A DNA stretch of 64,000 bases from Actinotignum timonense (GTDB lineage: Bacteria > Actinomycetota > Actinomycetes > Actinomycetales > Actinomycetaceae), in NCBI RefSeq assembly GCF_030216305.1, contig NZ_JASOKT010000005.1, positions 1 through 64,000 on the forward strand. The letters are read 5' to 3'. Within the stretch, counting starts at the first letter, position 1. Each line of letters starts with the position of its first letter. The notes under the pieces are model-generated. The model was given only the letters and a program-made list of their open reading frames with translations. It searched no databases and was not told where the DNA came from. The position numbers and the translations under genes were made by a program. Below are positions 7,568-16,258 of the stretch, piece after piece.

Positions 7568-7626
7568 ATGGCATCGTTACGACCGTGCGCGGCGTCGCGA
7601 ACAGTCGATGAGAAAAGAGGTTCCCT

Positions 7627-8394
7627 GTGGCGCAGCCTTCCAAAAGTCCTAAGAATCCCGGAGCGGCGGATAAAACACTTATTGTTTTGCGGGCCACTCT
7701 GGAGCATTCGCGTTTTACCGATATCGTGGAGGCCTCCGGGCTGGCGAAATCCAGCGTGCATCGACTCTTGCAAAGCCTTGTTGACTACGAGTTTGTGACG
7801 GTCAATGAGGAGGGTAATTATTTAGCGGGACCGGCTGCGATGGCCCTGGCCAGCCACGCTTTTAAAAATATTGATATTTCCGAGCGTGCTCAGCCTTTTA
7901 TGCGCGAATTGGCCCGCAAGGTGAAATGCCAGGTACACGTGGGGGCCCGTACTCGCAATGAAGCGGTATATGTGGCCATCGAAGAATCGGAGATGCCCTA
8001 CCGTATTCCCTCTGATATCGGGGATAGACTTCCCCTACATTGCACCTCGATTGGGAAGTGCTTGCTCGCCGCGCAAAGTGATGACACCGTGCGGAAATAT
8101 ATTGCCGATGTGGGATTGCCCCGTAAAACTCCGCGCACGATCTCCACGGCCAATGCCCTTTTCGCAGAGCTCTACCAGGTGCGCGATTGCGGTTACGCGG
8201 TTGACGACGAAGAAAACGTGCCCGGTATCCGCTGCGTCGCGGTTCCCATCCGCAACCATATGGGCCGAGTGGATCACGCCATGTCGATTACTACGCTCGC
8301 CTTGGAAAAAACCATGGACGAAGTCATTGAGCTGGTTCCTTTCGTGGTGGAGACAGCCGGAAAGATTTCCCGCTCGCTGGGCTACTGGGATTAA
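7627..8394 (+). CDS. IclR-family transcriptional regulator of the fucose cluster
   Basis: A 255-residue IclR protein. The N-terminal winged helix (about residues 15-75) contains FTDIVEASGLAKSSVHRLLQSLVDYEFV. The C-terminal effector domain (about 80-250) has LPLHCTSIGKCLLA and GYAVDDEENVPGIRCVAVPI, typical of the family. The start is GTG at 7627 with AGAGG a few bases upstream. It is transcribed away from fucP across a 591-bp gap with two palindromes, so it most likely senses the sugar or a pathway acid and controls the operon. Its 3' end runs into an 18-bp tandem repeat. Confidence 0.92.
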   Translation: MAQPSKSPKNPGAADKTLIVLRATLEHSRFTDIVEASGLAKSSVHRLLQSLVDYEFVTVNEEGNYLAGPAAMALASHAFKNIDISERAQPFMRELARKVKCQVHVGARTRNEAVYVAIEESEMPYRIPSDIGDRLPLHCTSIGKCLLAAQSDDTVRKYIADVGLPRKTPRTISTANALFAELYQVRDCGYAVDDEENVPGIRCVAVPIRNHMGRVDHAMSITTLALEKTMDEVIELVPFVVETAGKISRSLGYWD

Positions 8395-8476
8395 CTCCGC
8401 GACAGGAATTAACTGCGTGGCAGGGATTAACTGCGCGGCAAGGACTTACTTCGCAGCAGGAGCTTAGCTGCAAGCC
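8387..8476 (+). repeat. Five 18-bp tandem repeats starting in the last codons of the IclR gene
   Basis: Units at 8387, 8405, 8423, 8441 and 8459 follow a consensus near GGGATTAACTGCGCGGCA. Unit 1 contains the GAT codon and TAA stop of the IclR gene. Units 2 and 3 are close to unit 1 and repeat the TAA in the same frame. Units 4 and 5 are more decayed (TTA in place of TAA). Confidence 0.92.
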
Positions 8477-8488
8477 TGCGGGAGTGAA

Positions 8489-10603
8489 CTACCCCAACTC
8501 CATGCGCTCCTCACATGTGCGGCGCTGCGCCTCGAGTTCCATGAGGCGGGCGAAGTGCTGCTGGTAGGCGGCATCCTCCGGGTTGGTGCGCTGAAGCGCG
8601 GAGCGCACATCCTCGATTTGGCGCAGCACACCTAGCCGAATGAGCGCGAGGGCAATCCCCCACACATAATGCGGGAGGCGCTGCACATCGGTCTCGGGAA
8701 GCGGCTCGGCGGCGAGCTGGGAAATCACCCCGGATAGCTCCGGGCCCCCGGCCGCGATCACCGCCTCCACGTAAGCGGCGCTCGCTTGGGGTTCGGCGTG
8801 TTCCGCGTCCATACCCGCGCCGGTCAGCTGCGCGAAGCGCTCGGCGAAGACCCGGGTTCCCCCCGCCGCCCGAATCGCCGTATGAATGGCGTGGTGCACC
8901 GGATGAGTGAACGTATGCGGAGGTAGATTATCCATCTCCGCCCGCGCCGCAAAAGCCGGAAGCTGAAGATAAATCTCCAGCGCGGCCCGCTCCACTTTTT
9001 CGGTAGGGTCACGCAGCTGCGACACCGGCGGCAAGGTCGCCGCCCGGTGGGTACCGGCATCGGCGCCACTCCCCCACGCTGCTCCTCCCGGCTGCACCGT
9101 ACCCGTCGTTTGCGCTGCCGCCTGGTACGACGGCGCATTCCCCGGCTGCACCGCGACTCCCACCTGCTGCGGTCCTCCGGCCGCTAGCGCTCCCGGGGCG
9201 TGCTCGCTGGCTGCCTCCAGCACGGCGCGTGCCTGGGCTCGCCCCTGGCGCCCGGCTTCTGCCACCGCCTGGCGCACCACATGCTCATCCATACCGAGCC
9301 AGCCGGCCAGATTCCGGGTGTATTCCCCGCGCAGTACCCGGTCCCTAATCCCCGCCACAATCGGCGCGCTCACCCGCAGTCCGGCACTGCGACCCTCCGC
9401 GGTGGTGAGCGGAAGATCCTCAATCAGGGAGCGAATAGCGAATTCGAAAAGGGGGCGCCGCCCGGCGATCACCTCGCGCAGCGCTTCATCCCCGCGCTGG
9501 AGCCGCACATCGCAGGGATCCAGGTTATCCGGCGCAATAGCCACATAGGTTTGGGTGGCGAAAGCCTGATCTTCCCCGAAAGCGCGCAAAGCTGCCTTCT
9601 GGCCGGCGCTATCGCCGTCGAACGTAAAAATAACCTCGCCGCCGTAAGCCTTCCCGGAGGAGAGCACCACCCCGGCGGCCGGATTGGCGCCGTCGCCCAA
9701 AAGCCGCCGCACAATTTTGACGTGCTCGGCGCCGAAAGCTGTACCACACGTTGCTACCGCCGTGGTGATTCCGGCCAGGTGCGCGGCCATGACGTCCGTA
9801 TAGCCCTCCACGATCACCACAGAACGCGAGGTCGCGATCTCCTTCTTCGCGAGGTTGAGGCCGTACAGCACCTGCGATTTCTTGTAGATAGGTGTTTCGG
9901 GGGTATTGAGGTATTTCGGGCCGCGATCATCCTCGCCGAGGCGGCGCGCCCCGAAACCGATAGGTTCGCCGGTAATGGAGAAAATCGGCCACATGAGCCG
10001 CCCGCGGAAACGGTCGTAGAGCCCGCGGTTGCCCCGGGTGGCCAGGCCCGCCGTTTCGATTTCCCGGTCGGAAAAGCCGTGGCTGCGCAGGTGCGTATAG
10101 AGCGCGTCCCAGGAGTCCGGAGCGTAACCGCATTCAAAATGGTCAATGGCCGCCCGCTCAAAACCGCGTTCGGCCAGGAGCGTGCGGGCCGGGGCCGCCG
10201 CCGGGGTATCGAATTGGGCGCGATAGAACTGCACGGCAACACGGTGCGCATCGATGAGCCGCCGCTTGGAAGGCTCCCCCGGCCGCCGCTCGCGTGCACC
10301 TTCGTAATGCAGCTCGATTCCGGCGCGCCGCGCCAGCAGCTCGACCGCCTCCACAAAGTCAATACTTTCGGCCCGCTGCACGAAAGCGAAAACGTCGCCG
10401 CCTTCCCCGCAGCCGAAGCAATGCCAGCGCCCCAGGTTCGGGCGCACGTGAAACGACGGAGTTTTCTCATCATGGAAGGGGCACAGGCCTTTGAGGGAGT
10501 CCACCCCACCGGGGCGCAGGGCCACGTACTGGGAGGCGACGTCGTCGATCCGCACCGCGGCGCGCACCCGATCGATGTCTTCCCTTTTGATGAGCCCGGC
10601 CAT
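8489..10603 (-). CDS. dnaG: DNA primase DnaG
   Basis: A 704-residue primase. The N-terminal CHC2 zinc finger is visible in LCPFHDEKTPSF and WHCFGCGEGGDVF (about residues 38-70). The RNA-polymerase core has GFGARRLGEDDRGPKYLN..PIYKK, and the Toprim part has VVIVEGYTDVMAAHLAG and FTFDGDSAGQKAALRA. A Gly/Gln/Ala-rich linker (about 440-530) precedes the C-terminal helicase-binding region. It makes primers at the replication fork. ATG at 10603 is preferred over 10639 because it starts the conserved MAGLIKREDID and because TAGACT (10611-10616) lies 7 bases upstream, suggesting a leaderless mRNA. Confidence 0.95.
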   Translation of the reverse strand: MAGLIKREDIDRVRAAVRIDDVASQYVALRPGGVDSLKGLCPFHDEKTPSFHVRPNLGRWHCFGCGEGGDVFAFVQRAESIDFVEAVELLARRAGIELHYEGARERRPGEPSKRRLIDAHRVAVQFYRAQFDTPAAAPARTLLAERGFERAAIDHFECGYAPDSWDALYTHLRSHGFSDREIETAGLATRGNRGLYDRFRGRLMWPIFSITGEPIGFGARRLGEDDRGPKYLNTPETPIYKKSQVLYGLNLAKKEIATSRSVVIVEGYTDVMAAHLAGITTAVATCGTAFGAEHVKIVRRLLGDGANPAAGVVLSSGKAYGGEVIFTFDGDSAGQKAALRAFGEDQAFATQTYVAIAPDNLDPCDVRLQRGDEALREVIAGRRPLFEFAIRSLIEDLPLTTAEGRSAGLRVSAPIVAGIRDRVLRGEYTRNLAGWLGMDEHVVRQAVAEAGRQGRAQARAVLEAASEHAPGALAAGGPQQVGVAVQPGNAPSYQAAAQTTGTVQPGGAAWGSGADAGTHRAATLPPVSQLRDPTEKVERAALEIYLQLPAFAARAEMDNLPPHTFTHPVHHAIHTAIRAAGGTRVFAERFAQLTGAGMDAEHAEPQASAAYVEAVIAAGGPELSGVISQLAAEPLPETDVQRLPHYVWGIALALIRLGVLRQIEDVRSALQRTNPEDAAYQQHFARLMELEAQRRTCEERMELG

Positions 10604-10610
10604 GCCGCCT

Positions 10611-10616
10611 AGTCTA
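10611..10616 (-). promoter_or_regulatory. -10 element of dnaG (leaderless)
   Basis: TAGACT on the minus strand lies 7 bases from the ATG, so transcription would start at or within a base of the start codon. Confidence 0.6.
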
Positions 10617-10726
10617 AGCGAGCCCGCCGCGCAGCGCACGCTCGAACCGTTTCACGCACTCAACATGTTCCGTACGCGCGAACCGCGGCGCGCGCAGCGT
10701 ACGCCGAGGCCGCGGGCGCCGGAAGA

Positions 10727-11977
10727 TCAGTGCCGCAGCATCCCGCACAGGTGCGCGTGCCACTGCCGCGCCGAAAGATCGGTGAGCGAAGCAACCTGGT
10801 CAATAACCAAACGCAGCCGCGCGTCCTTATCGCTACTCGCCCACAATTCCGCTAGGTGCGGCTCCAACTCATCCGGATGCTCCAAGAGCGCCTCGACGAG
10901 GTCGAAAATAATGGCGCGCTGCTCCACGTAATGCGGTTCGTGTTCGCGCGGAGCCATAACATAGGCCACCGCGATCCCTTTCAGGACCGTGATTTCGGCG
11001 AAAGTTTCTGGTGGTACGACGACGTTACCGTTGTAGCGCACCAATTTGCCATGCCCGGACTGCGCCCAGGTTGCCTGGCATACGGCGGAAACAAAACGGC
11101 CGATGAGGTCGGAGGTGAGGTCCTTCATGCGGGCAAAATCACGGTAGTTGCCACCGAAGTGCACCGGCCAGGCTTCTTCGCGCAGCAGGCGGTCAAGCGC
11201 ATCGGACAGCTCCCCCGTGCTCGGTTCGCCATACCAGGCCAGGGTATCCTCCACGACTTTCTGGCGCTCCCCCGGGTCGGTCAGGCAGGACGGGTCGAAG
11301 AATCCGCGGGCGATCGCATCTTCAACATCGTGGACGCTATAGGCAATATCATCGGCCAGATCCATGATTTGGGCTTCGACGCAGCGGTTGTGCCCGTGTT
11401 CGCCGTGAATCCACTCGAAAATATCAGCATCATCGCGATAGTAATTGAATTTCGGGGTTCCGCCCGGGCCTTCGTTATTACCCCAGGGGTATTTGATGAC
11501 CGCATCCAAGGTGGCGCGGGTGAGGTTGAGGCCGGCCGGGCGCCCGGTGCGAGTGGTGCGTTTCGGTTCCAGGCGGGTGAGGATGCGCAGGGTTTGGGCA
11601 TTGCCTTCGAAGCCGCCGATTTCCTCCCCCACTTCCGCGAGGGCCCGCTCCCCGTTATGCCCGAAGGGCGGGTGCCCGAGATCATGGCACAAACACGCGG
11701 TTTCCACGATATCCGGGTCGCATCCGAAGTTTTTCGCCAGCGAGCGCCCGATTTGGGCCACTTCGAGGGAATGGGTGAGGCGGGTGCGCACAAAATCATC
11801 CGATTCGGGCCCAAGCACCTGGGTTTTCGCGCCCAGGCGGCGCAGCGCCGAGGAATGCAGCACCCGCGCGCGGTCGCGTTCAAAATCGGTACGCGAACGG
11901 GATTTGGGTGGTTCATGCACCCAGCGTTCGCGGTCATCCGGCCCGTAAACTTCGGCCGCCCCAAATAAATCCGTCAC
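10727..11977 (-). CDS. dgt: Deoxyguanosinetriphosphate triphosphohydrolase (Dgt-type HD hydrolase)
   Basis: A 416-residue HD-domain dNTPase. It has RVLHSSALRRLGAKTQV, the first His in RTRLTHSLEVAQIGR, and the HD pair in CLCHDLGHPPFGHNGE. A later conserved part is IMDLADDIAYSVHDVEDAI. The enzyme splits dGTP (and possibly other dNTPs) to the nucleoside and triphosphate. The start is placed at GTG 11977 (Val-Thr-Asp-Leu-Phe), because TACCCT (11984-11989) lies six bases upstream. The in-frame ATG at 12046 would add an Arg/Pro-rich stretch unlike the family. It is followed by dnaG with about 120 bases between. Confidence 0.92.
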   Translation of the reverse strand: MTDLFGAAEVYGPDDRERWVHEPPKSRSRTDFERDRARVLHSSALRRLGAKTQVLGPESDDFVRTRLTHSLEVAQIGRSLAKNFGCDPDIVETACLCHDLGHPPFGHNGERALAEVGEEIGGFEGNAQTLRILTRLEPKRTTRTGRPAGLNLTRATLDAVIKYPWGNNEGPGGTPKFNYYRDDADIFEWIHGEHGHNRCVEAQIMDLADDIAYSVHDVEDAIARGFFDPSCLTDPGERQKVVEDTLAWYGEPSTGELSDALDRLLREEAWPVHFGGNYRDFARMKDLTSDLIGRFVSAVCQATWAQSGHGKLVRYNGNVVVPPETFAEITVLKGIAVAYVMAPREHEPHYVEQRAIIFDLVEALLEHPDELEPHLAELWASSDKDARLRLVIDQVASLTDLSARQWHAHLCGMLRH

Positions 11978-11983
11978 AGCTAG

Positions 11984-11989
11984 AGGGTA
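11984..11989 (-). promoter_or_regulatory. -10 element of dgt (leaderless)
   Basis: TACCCT on the minus strand, six bases before the GTG start. No ribosome site is present, in agreement with a leaderless mRNA. Confidence 0.55.
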
Positions 11990-12079
11990 CCAAGCCCGCG
12001 GGCGGTGCGGTGGCGGCGAGCGGTGCGGTCGTGACGGGCGGGGCACCGGGCCTGAGGCAAGCGCCGCGGCGTGGCTGGT

Positions 12080-13333
12080 TTAGCCGCCGGAAATATCGAG
12101 TTCGGCTTCGTGGATCCGGGCAGCTTGCTCCGGGGTAAGCTCGCGCGAATCGAGCCAGCCATCGGGCAGATGCGGGCGTTTTTCCCCGCCTGCGCGCCCG
12201 CGTTTACCTTCCGCGGCCGCCGGATAAGGCTGATCCAAGTCCAGGGCCTGGAGGCGTTCGTGGAGTTCCTCCAAGGTGGAGACCAGCCCCAGCGAGTGGC
12301 GGGTTTCCCCACCCACCGCGAAGCCTTTGAGATACCAGGTGATGTGCTTGCGCAGCTCCCGCATGGCTTTATTTTCACTTCCGAAATGCTCCACCGAGAG
12401 GCGGGCGTGGCGCTCGATTATCGCGGCAACTTCACGCAGCGTGGGGCGGCGCTGGGCACTGGCCCCGTGCATGAGAGCAGCCAGATCATAGAAAATCCAG
12501 GGCCGGCCCTGGCAGCCGCGCCCGACAGCCACCCCGGCGCAGCCGGTATGGGCGCGCAGCGCGGCGGCATCTGCGGCGTCGAAAACATCACCGTTACCAA
12601 AGACGGGCAGGTCCGTGGAGTCTACGAGCTCCGCAATAAAATCCCAGTTCGCGTGGCCGGCGTAATGCTGCGCGGTGGTGCGCGCGTGCAAGGTGAGCCC
12701 GGCCACTCCGTAATCTTCGGAGATGCGGGCCACGTCCCGGAAAGTTTCGTGGGCGGCGTCAATCCCGATCCGGAACTTCACGGTGATGGGCACGGCGTGA
12801 TCGCGCCCGCGGTTCGCGGCGCTCGCTGCTGCGGTGGCCTGGCGCACCAGGTCCTCGTACAAATCCAGTTTCCACGGCAGGGCCGAACCGCCCCCTTTGC
12901 GGGTGACTTTGGGGGCCGGGCAGCCGAAGTTAATATCGATGTGGTCCGCACGGTTTTCCTCGATGAGGAGCCGCACCGCCGCGGCCACCACCTTGGGTTC
13001 CACCCCGTAGAGCTGGATGGACCGCACCGGATCGCTCGGATCGGGCTGGATCATAGTCATGGTTTCCGGGGTGCGTTCCAGCAGCGCCCGGGAGGTAATC
13101 ATTTCGCACACCCACAGCCCGGCTGGGGTGTAGGAGCCGCGTGCGTGGGCTTCTGGGGAGGGCGTATCCGGTGCACTGCTGGCCATCGCGCGCTGAATTC
13201 CCGCTTCGGCTTCTTCACGGCAGAGCTGGCGGAAAGGCGGGTTGGTCACCCCGGCCATCGGCGCGAGCATGACCGGCGTGGCCAGAGTCAGATCGCCCAG
13301 CTGAATCGCCGGCCATGCGGCATTCTCCGCCAT
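12080..13333 (-). CDS. dusB: tRNA-dihydrouridine synthase (DusB type)
   Basis: A 417-residue Dus protein. It has VMLAPMAGVTNPPFRQLC at the FMN site and IQLYGVEP, the catalytic-Cys segment DINFGCPAPKVTRKGGGSALPW, HARTTAQHYAGHANW, and the FMN-phosphate part GVAVGRGCQGRPWIF. The family reduces uridines in the tRNA D-loop using NADPH. It is longer at the C-terminus than E. coli DusB, which is common in actinobacteria. ATG at 13333 has a GAAGGGA ribosome site. The upstream ATG at 13414 has no such support. Confidence 0.93.
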   Translation of the reverse strand: MAENAAWPAIQLGDLTLATPVMLAPMAGVTNPPFRQLCREEAEAGIQRAMASSAPDTPSPEAHARGSYTPAGLWVCEMITSRALLERTPETMTMIQPDPSDPVRSIQLYGVEPKVVAAAVRLLIEENRADHIDINFGCPAPKVTRKGGGSALPWKLDLYEDLVRQATAAASAANRGRDHAVPITVKFRIGIDAAHETFRDVARISEDYGVAGLTLHARTTAQHYAGHANWDFIAELVDSTDLPVFGNGDVFDAADAAALRAHTGCAGVAVGRGCQGRPWIFYDLAALMHGASAQRRPTLREVAAIIERHARLSVEHFGSENKAMRELRKHITWYLKGFAVGGETRHSLGLVSTLEELHERLQALDLDQPYPAAAEGKRGRAGGEKRPHLPDGWLDSRELTPEQAARIHEAELDISGG

Positions 13334-13621
13334 ATGCTTCCCTTCTTCCCTTCCTGCGTCATGGATGAGGGTACCGCACGGCCAGCAGCGAGAGTTATTC
13401 CGTGAGCTAAACACCCAGCTATATGACCTGCATCACGGTAGGCTACAAGTGAACTCACCAGAGTTCCCAGGCAGATTGCGTTCTTCCCGCACCGCCCACG
13501 CCGCGTGGAGCCCAGGCTCTTCCGCCGTGGCTGGGAAGTAGGTGTCACCACCACACGTGAGCAGTTAGTTTCGGCTACCTGGCCTCGGTTCTACATTTTC
13601 TATCAGGAAGGCACACCACAT

Positions 13622-14398
13622 ATGGCCGAGAACAAGAATGTTCAGGATCTCCTGAACGCCACCGCATTTGATTCCCATAACGATAAGCTCGGCGGGGTTA
13701 AGGAGGTATTCCTTGACGCCGAGACGGGCCAGCCCTTCTTCGTGGAAGTGAGCCACGGGCTCTTCGGTATGTCCTCCAGCCTCGTTCCGCTGCGCGGTTC
13801 GCACCTCGAGGGTGAAGAACTCCACCTGGCTTTCGTCAAGGATGCAATTAAGGATGCCCCTGATTTCGATGTGGAACAGGGCATCACCCCCGAAGAGCAG
13901 GACCGCCTGCTCGCCCACTACCACCTCACGGATGCGCACGAAGGTGACCGCTACGCTACCGAGGTTCCGCCGGTAGGTGCCGGTGAGCCCCGCACTGCGG
14001 CCGAGCATCCCGCCCCGGTAACTGACGCGGATGATAATTCCGTGGTTCGTTCTGAGGAGCGCCTCAATGTTTCTAAGGACAATGTGGCGACCGGTACCGT
14101 GCGGCTGCACAAGTACGTTGTGCATGACACCGAAACGGTGGAGGTGCCCGTGACCCGCGAAGAAGTGCGGGTGGAACGCACCCCTATCAAGGAAGGTGAA
14201 GAGTACGTTGGTGAGATTTCTGAAGGGGGCGCCGCTGTCACCCTTCATGAAGAGCGGGTCAATGTAGAGAAGGAAACCGTACCCGTTGAGCGGGTATCTC
14301 TCCATAAGGATGTCGTGCAGGATACCGAAACGGTCTCCGAAGATGTAGCCAAGGAACAGATCGAAATCGAAGATGAAACGGGCCGCTCTACCAAGTAG
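13622..14398 (+). CDS. PRC-barrel plus DUF2382 (YsnF/AvaK) stress-type protein
   Basis: A 258-residue protein. A PRC-barrel at about residues 1-115 (LGGVKEVFLDAETGQPFFVEV, SSSLVPLRGS) is followed by a DUF2382 domain at about 140-250. In that domain the element ERLNVSKDNVATGTVRLHKYVV and its echo ERVNVEKETVPVERVSLHKDVV form an internal repeat. Such proteins are often induced in stress, but the biochemical role is unknown. ATG at 13622 has an AGGAAGG site. The in-frame start at 13505 lacks one. A 114-residue copy of the first domain follows directly. Confidence 0.88.
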   Translation: MAENKNVQDLLNATAFDSHNDKLGGVKEVFLDAETGQPFFVEVSHGLFGMSSSLVPLRGSHLEGEELHLAFVKDAIKDAPDFDVEQGITPEEQDRLLAHYHLTDAHEGDRYATEVPPVGAGEPRTAAEHPAPVTDADDNSVVRSEERLNVSKDNVATGTVRLHKYVVHDTETVEVPVTREEVRVERTPIKEGEEYVGEISEGGAAVTLHEERVNVEKETVPVERVSLHKDVVQDTETVSEDVAKEQIEIEDETGRSTK

Positions 14399-14423
14399 TA
14401 GGCTCGTGAGAAACCTGGCCTGC

Positions 14424-14474
14424 TAGGCACAGCCAGGCAGGAACGTGAGCCACGCAGGCACGTCAGCCGCGCAG
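14424..14474 (+). repeat. Three 17-bp degenerate repeats between the PRC genes
   Basis: Units at 14424, 14441 and 14458. The last two are GAACGTGAGCCACGCAG and GCACGTCAGCCGCGCAG (13/17), and the first is more distant. They fill the space between the DUF2382 gene stop and the next gene. Confidence 0.6.
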
Positions 14475-14496
14475 CGAAGCTAGGGAAAGAGGAAGA

Positions 14497-14841
14497 ATGG
14501 CTGAGGTAACCGTCCGCGACATTATGGATGCCACCGCTTATGACCGCTCCGAGGCGGAGATTGGGCCGGTGCGCGAGGTTTTTCTCGATGATGCCAGCGG
14601 GCAACCCACCTTTGCCCTCGTCGGGCGGGGATTATTCAATCTTCGCTCCGCCCTGGTTCCGCTGCGCGGTTCGCGCCTGGTGGAAGGCAAACTCATCCTC
14701 TCGGTTTCCGCAGAAGCGGTGGCCAGCGCTCCGGCCTGGTCGGTGGAGGACGGCCTGACCGAGGACCAACAGCAGCGTATTTACGAACATTTCGCCCTCA
14801 CCGATATTGCCGACGGCAAGGAGCACGCTACTAACGCTTAG
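14497..14841 (+). CDS. Stand-alone PRC-barrel protein
   Basis: A 114-residue PRC-barrel that aligns along its whole length with the first domain of the preceding gene: MAE start, DATAYD/NATAFD, VREVFLDDASGQPTFALV, SALVPLRGS and the C-terminal EDGLTEDQQQRIYEHFALTD. It is evidently a tandem duplicate. ATG at 14497 has AAAGAGGAAG before it. Function unknown; PRC-barrels elsewhere occur in RNA-processing and photosynthetic proteins. It runs towards the YibE/F gene with only 71 bases between. Confidence 0.85.
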   Translation: MAEVTVRDIMDATAYDRSEAEIGPVREVFLDDASGQPTFALVGRGLFNLRSALVPLRGSRLVEGKLILSVSAEAVASAPAWSVEDGLTEDQQQRIYEHFALTDIADGKEHATNA

Positions 14842-14912
14842 GCACCAGATCTCCACGGGAACCCGGTCACTAACGTATCGCCTGCTGTTTAGCCGCCCCG
14901 GGGAATCACAAG

Positions 14913-16067
14913 CTAGGCGCTCACCCGATCCCGCCCCGGTGCCACGGGGGCGAGGAGCGCGGCTACCGCCGTCGTCAAAGGAATCGCCAAGACCAAACCA
15001 ACAGAAGCGGCCAGGGTGCGGGTGATCTCCTCCGCGATCTGCTCCACCTGCATGAGGTCAAGGAACGACCGCTGGTAAATCGAGGCAAGAATAAGAAGGG
15101 GCAGCGAGGCCCCTACGTAGGCAAAAGCCAGCGTGTAAACGGTTGAGGCAATATGGTCGCGCCCGATGGCCATCCCGCGGCTGATGAGGCGGCGGCGCGG
15201 CGTGCTCGGCGATTCGGCATGCAACTCCCAAATGGTGGAAACCTGAGTAATAGTGACATCATTGAGGGCCCCCAGCCCGGCCAGAATAATCCCCGCCAGC
15301 AGCAGCGTGCGCATATTGATACCACCCAGACTCCAGGACAGCATCGCGGTTTGTTCCCCGCCCGTGCCGCTCAAGTTTTGGGCGCCCACCGCCCACACCG
15401 CCACCGCCGTGGTAATAAGAAGCCCGAGGAAAGTGCCGATAATCGCGGTGGTGGTGCGGATAGAAATACCGTGAGCCAGATAAATCGAGGCGAACATCAT
15501 CGCCGAAGCCCCGGTGAGCACCACCGCGAAAGCATTCCCGCCGCCGGCCAGCGCCGGAATAATAAAGAAGCCAACCACCAGGAGGGACACCCCCAGGCCC
15601 GCGAGCGCCGCCAGCCCCTTCCAGCGTGCCACCGCCACAATGACCAGCACGTACAGCCCGGCGAGCAGCGCCAGGGGCATCCCACGTTCAAAATCAACAA
15701 AAATATGGGCGGTGCCCGAGGTGACCATAGCCGGGTTGAAACGGGCTTCGATTACGTCGCCCACTTCCAGCCCGGAGGCCACCACCTCGGCGGGGACATG
15801 CACAGGAACCGGCACGCCCTCAACCTCCATCTCCACCGGGGTCTGACCCTGGGCATCCGTCTGCCCGACCGAGGTAATCGGCCCGCTCACCATCTGCACG
15901 CCCGGGGAATTCAGCGGGATAGAGCCCACCGGGGACTCCCCGCGCGGCCACAGCACCACCAGCGCAATCGCGGTGAGAAGCGCGAGGGGAACAACAATAG
16001 CGGCAAGTAGGCGCCCGACCTTGCGGCGCACTCGCGCCGGGACCTCAATATCTGAATGATGATGCAC
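14913..16067 (-). CDS. YibE/F-family integral membrane protein
   Basis: A 384-residue membrane protein. One N-terminal helix (about residues 18-42) is followed by an extracytoplasmic part (about 45-125) and about seven more helices. The conserved YibE/F pieces ILAGLGALNDVTITQVSTIWEL and the DRVSA-ended C-terminus are present. Role unknown, perhaps transport. The start is GTG at 16067 followed by three His codons. TAGCCT (16074-16079) lies six bases upstream and there is no ribosome site, so a leaderless mRNA is likely. Confidence 0.88.
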   Translation of the reverse strand: MHHHSDIEVPARVRRKVGRLLAAIVVPLALLTAIALVVLWPRGESPVGSIPLNSPGVQMVSGPITSVGQTDAQGQTPVEMEVEGVPVPVHVPAEVVASGLEVGDVIEARFNPAMVTSGTAHIFVDFERGMPLALLAGLYVLVIVAVARWKGLAALAGLGVSLLVVGFFIIPALAGGGNAFAVVLTGASAMMFASIYLAHGISIRTTTAIIGTFLGLLITTAVAVWAVGAQNLSGTGGEQTAMLSWSLGGINMRTLLLAGIILAGLGALNDVTITQVSTIWELHAESPSTPRRRLISRGMAIGRDHIASTVYTLAFAYVGASLPLLILASIYQRSFLDLMQVEQIAEEITRTLAASVGLVLAIPLTTAVAALLAPVAPGRDRVSA

Positions 16068-16073
16068 GCCTTC

Positions 16074-16079
16074 AGGCTA
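16074..16079 (-). promoter_or_regulatory. -10 element of the YibE/F gene (leaderless)
   Basis: TAGCCT on the minus strand with six bases to the GTG start. Confidence 0.5.
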
Positions 16080-16199
16080 CCGGCCCGCCGCCGCCCGCGG
16101 GAGAAGCGCGCGCCCTGGTGCCACGAGGCGTGGCGGCGCGGGTACGGTGCGCACGGCGGTAGACAGCGCGGCGGGACGGGGCGCCCGCGCCGTACCACC

Positions 16200-16217
16200 A
16201 CACCTGGGAACAGGTGT
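16200..16217. promoter_or_regulatory. Palindrome upstream of the femX-like gene
   Basis: ACACCTG and CAGGTGT form a perfect 7-bp inverted repeat around GGAA. It ends 29 bases before the -10 of the femX-like gene, where an operator overlapping the -35 would be expected. No regulator is identified. Confidence 0.4.
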
Positions 16218-16246
16218 TTCCTCCCGCCGCCGCGATACGCACTCGC

Positions 16247-16252
16247 TAGACT
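16247..16252 (+). promoter_or_regulatory. -10 element of the femX-like gene (leaderless)
   Basis: TAGACT followed by six bases and the ATG at 16259. Confidence 0.6.
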
Positions 16253-16258
16253 GTATGC

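Larger units (their letters stand above)
7036..7626. other. Divergent fucP-iclR control region
   Basis: No gene is supported in these 591 bases. They hold the putative promoters and two IclR-like palindromes listed separately, plus a long leader (about 300 bases) for the sugar operon if the predicted start near 7282 is right. No known riboswitch was recognised in that leader. Confidence 0.6.

Noticed and set aside
8387..8476. Possible CRISPR array
   Set aside because: The 18-bp units are directly adjacent without spacers, are degenerate, and no cas gene is in the window.
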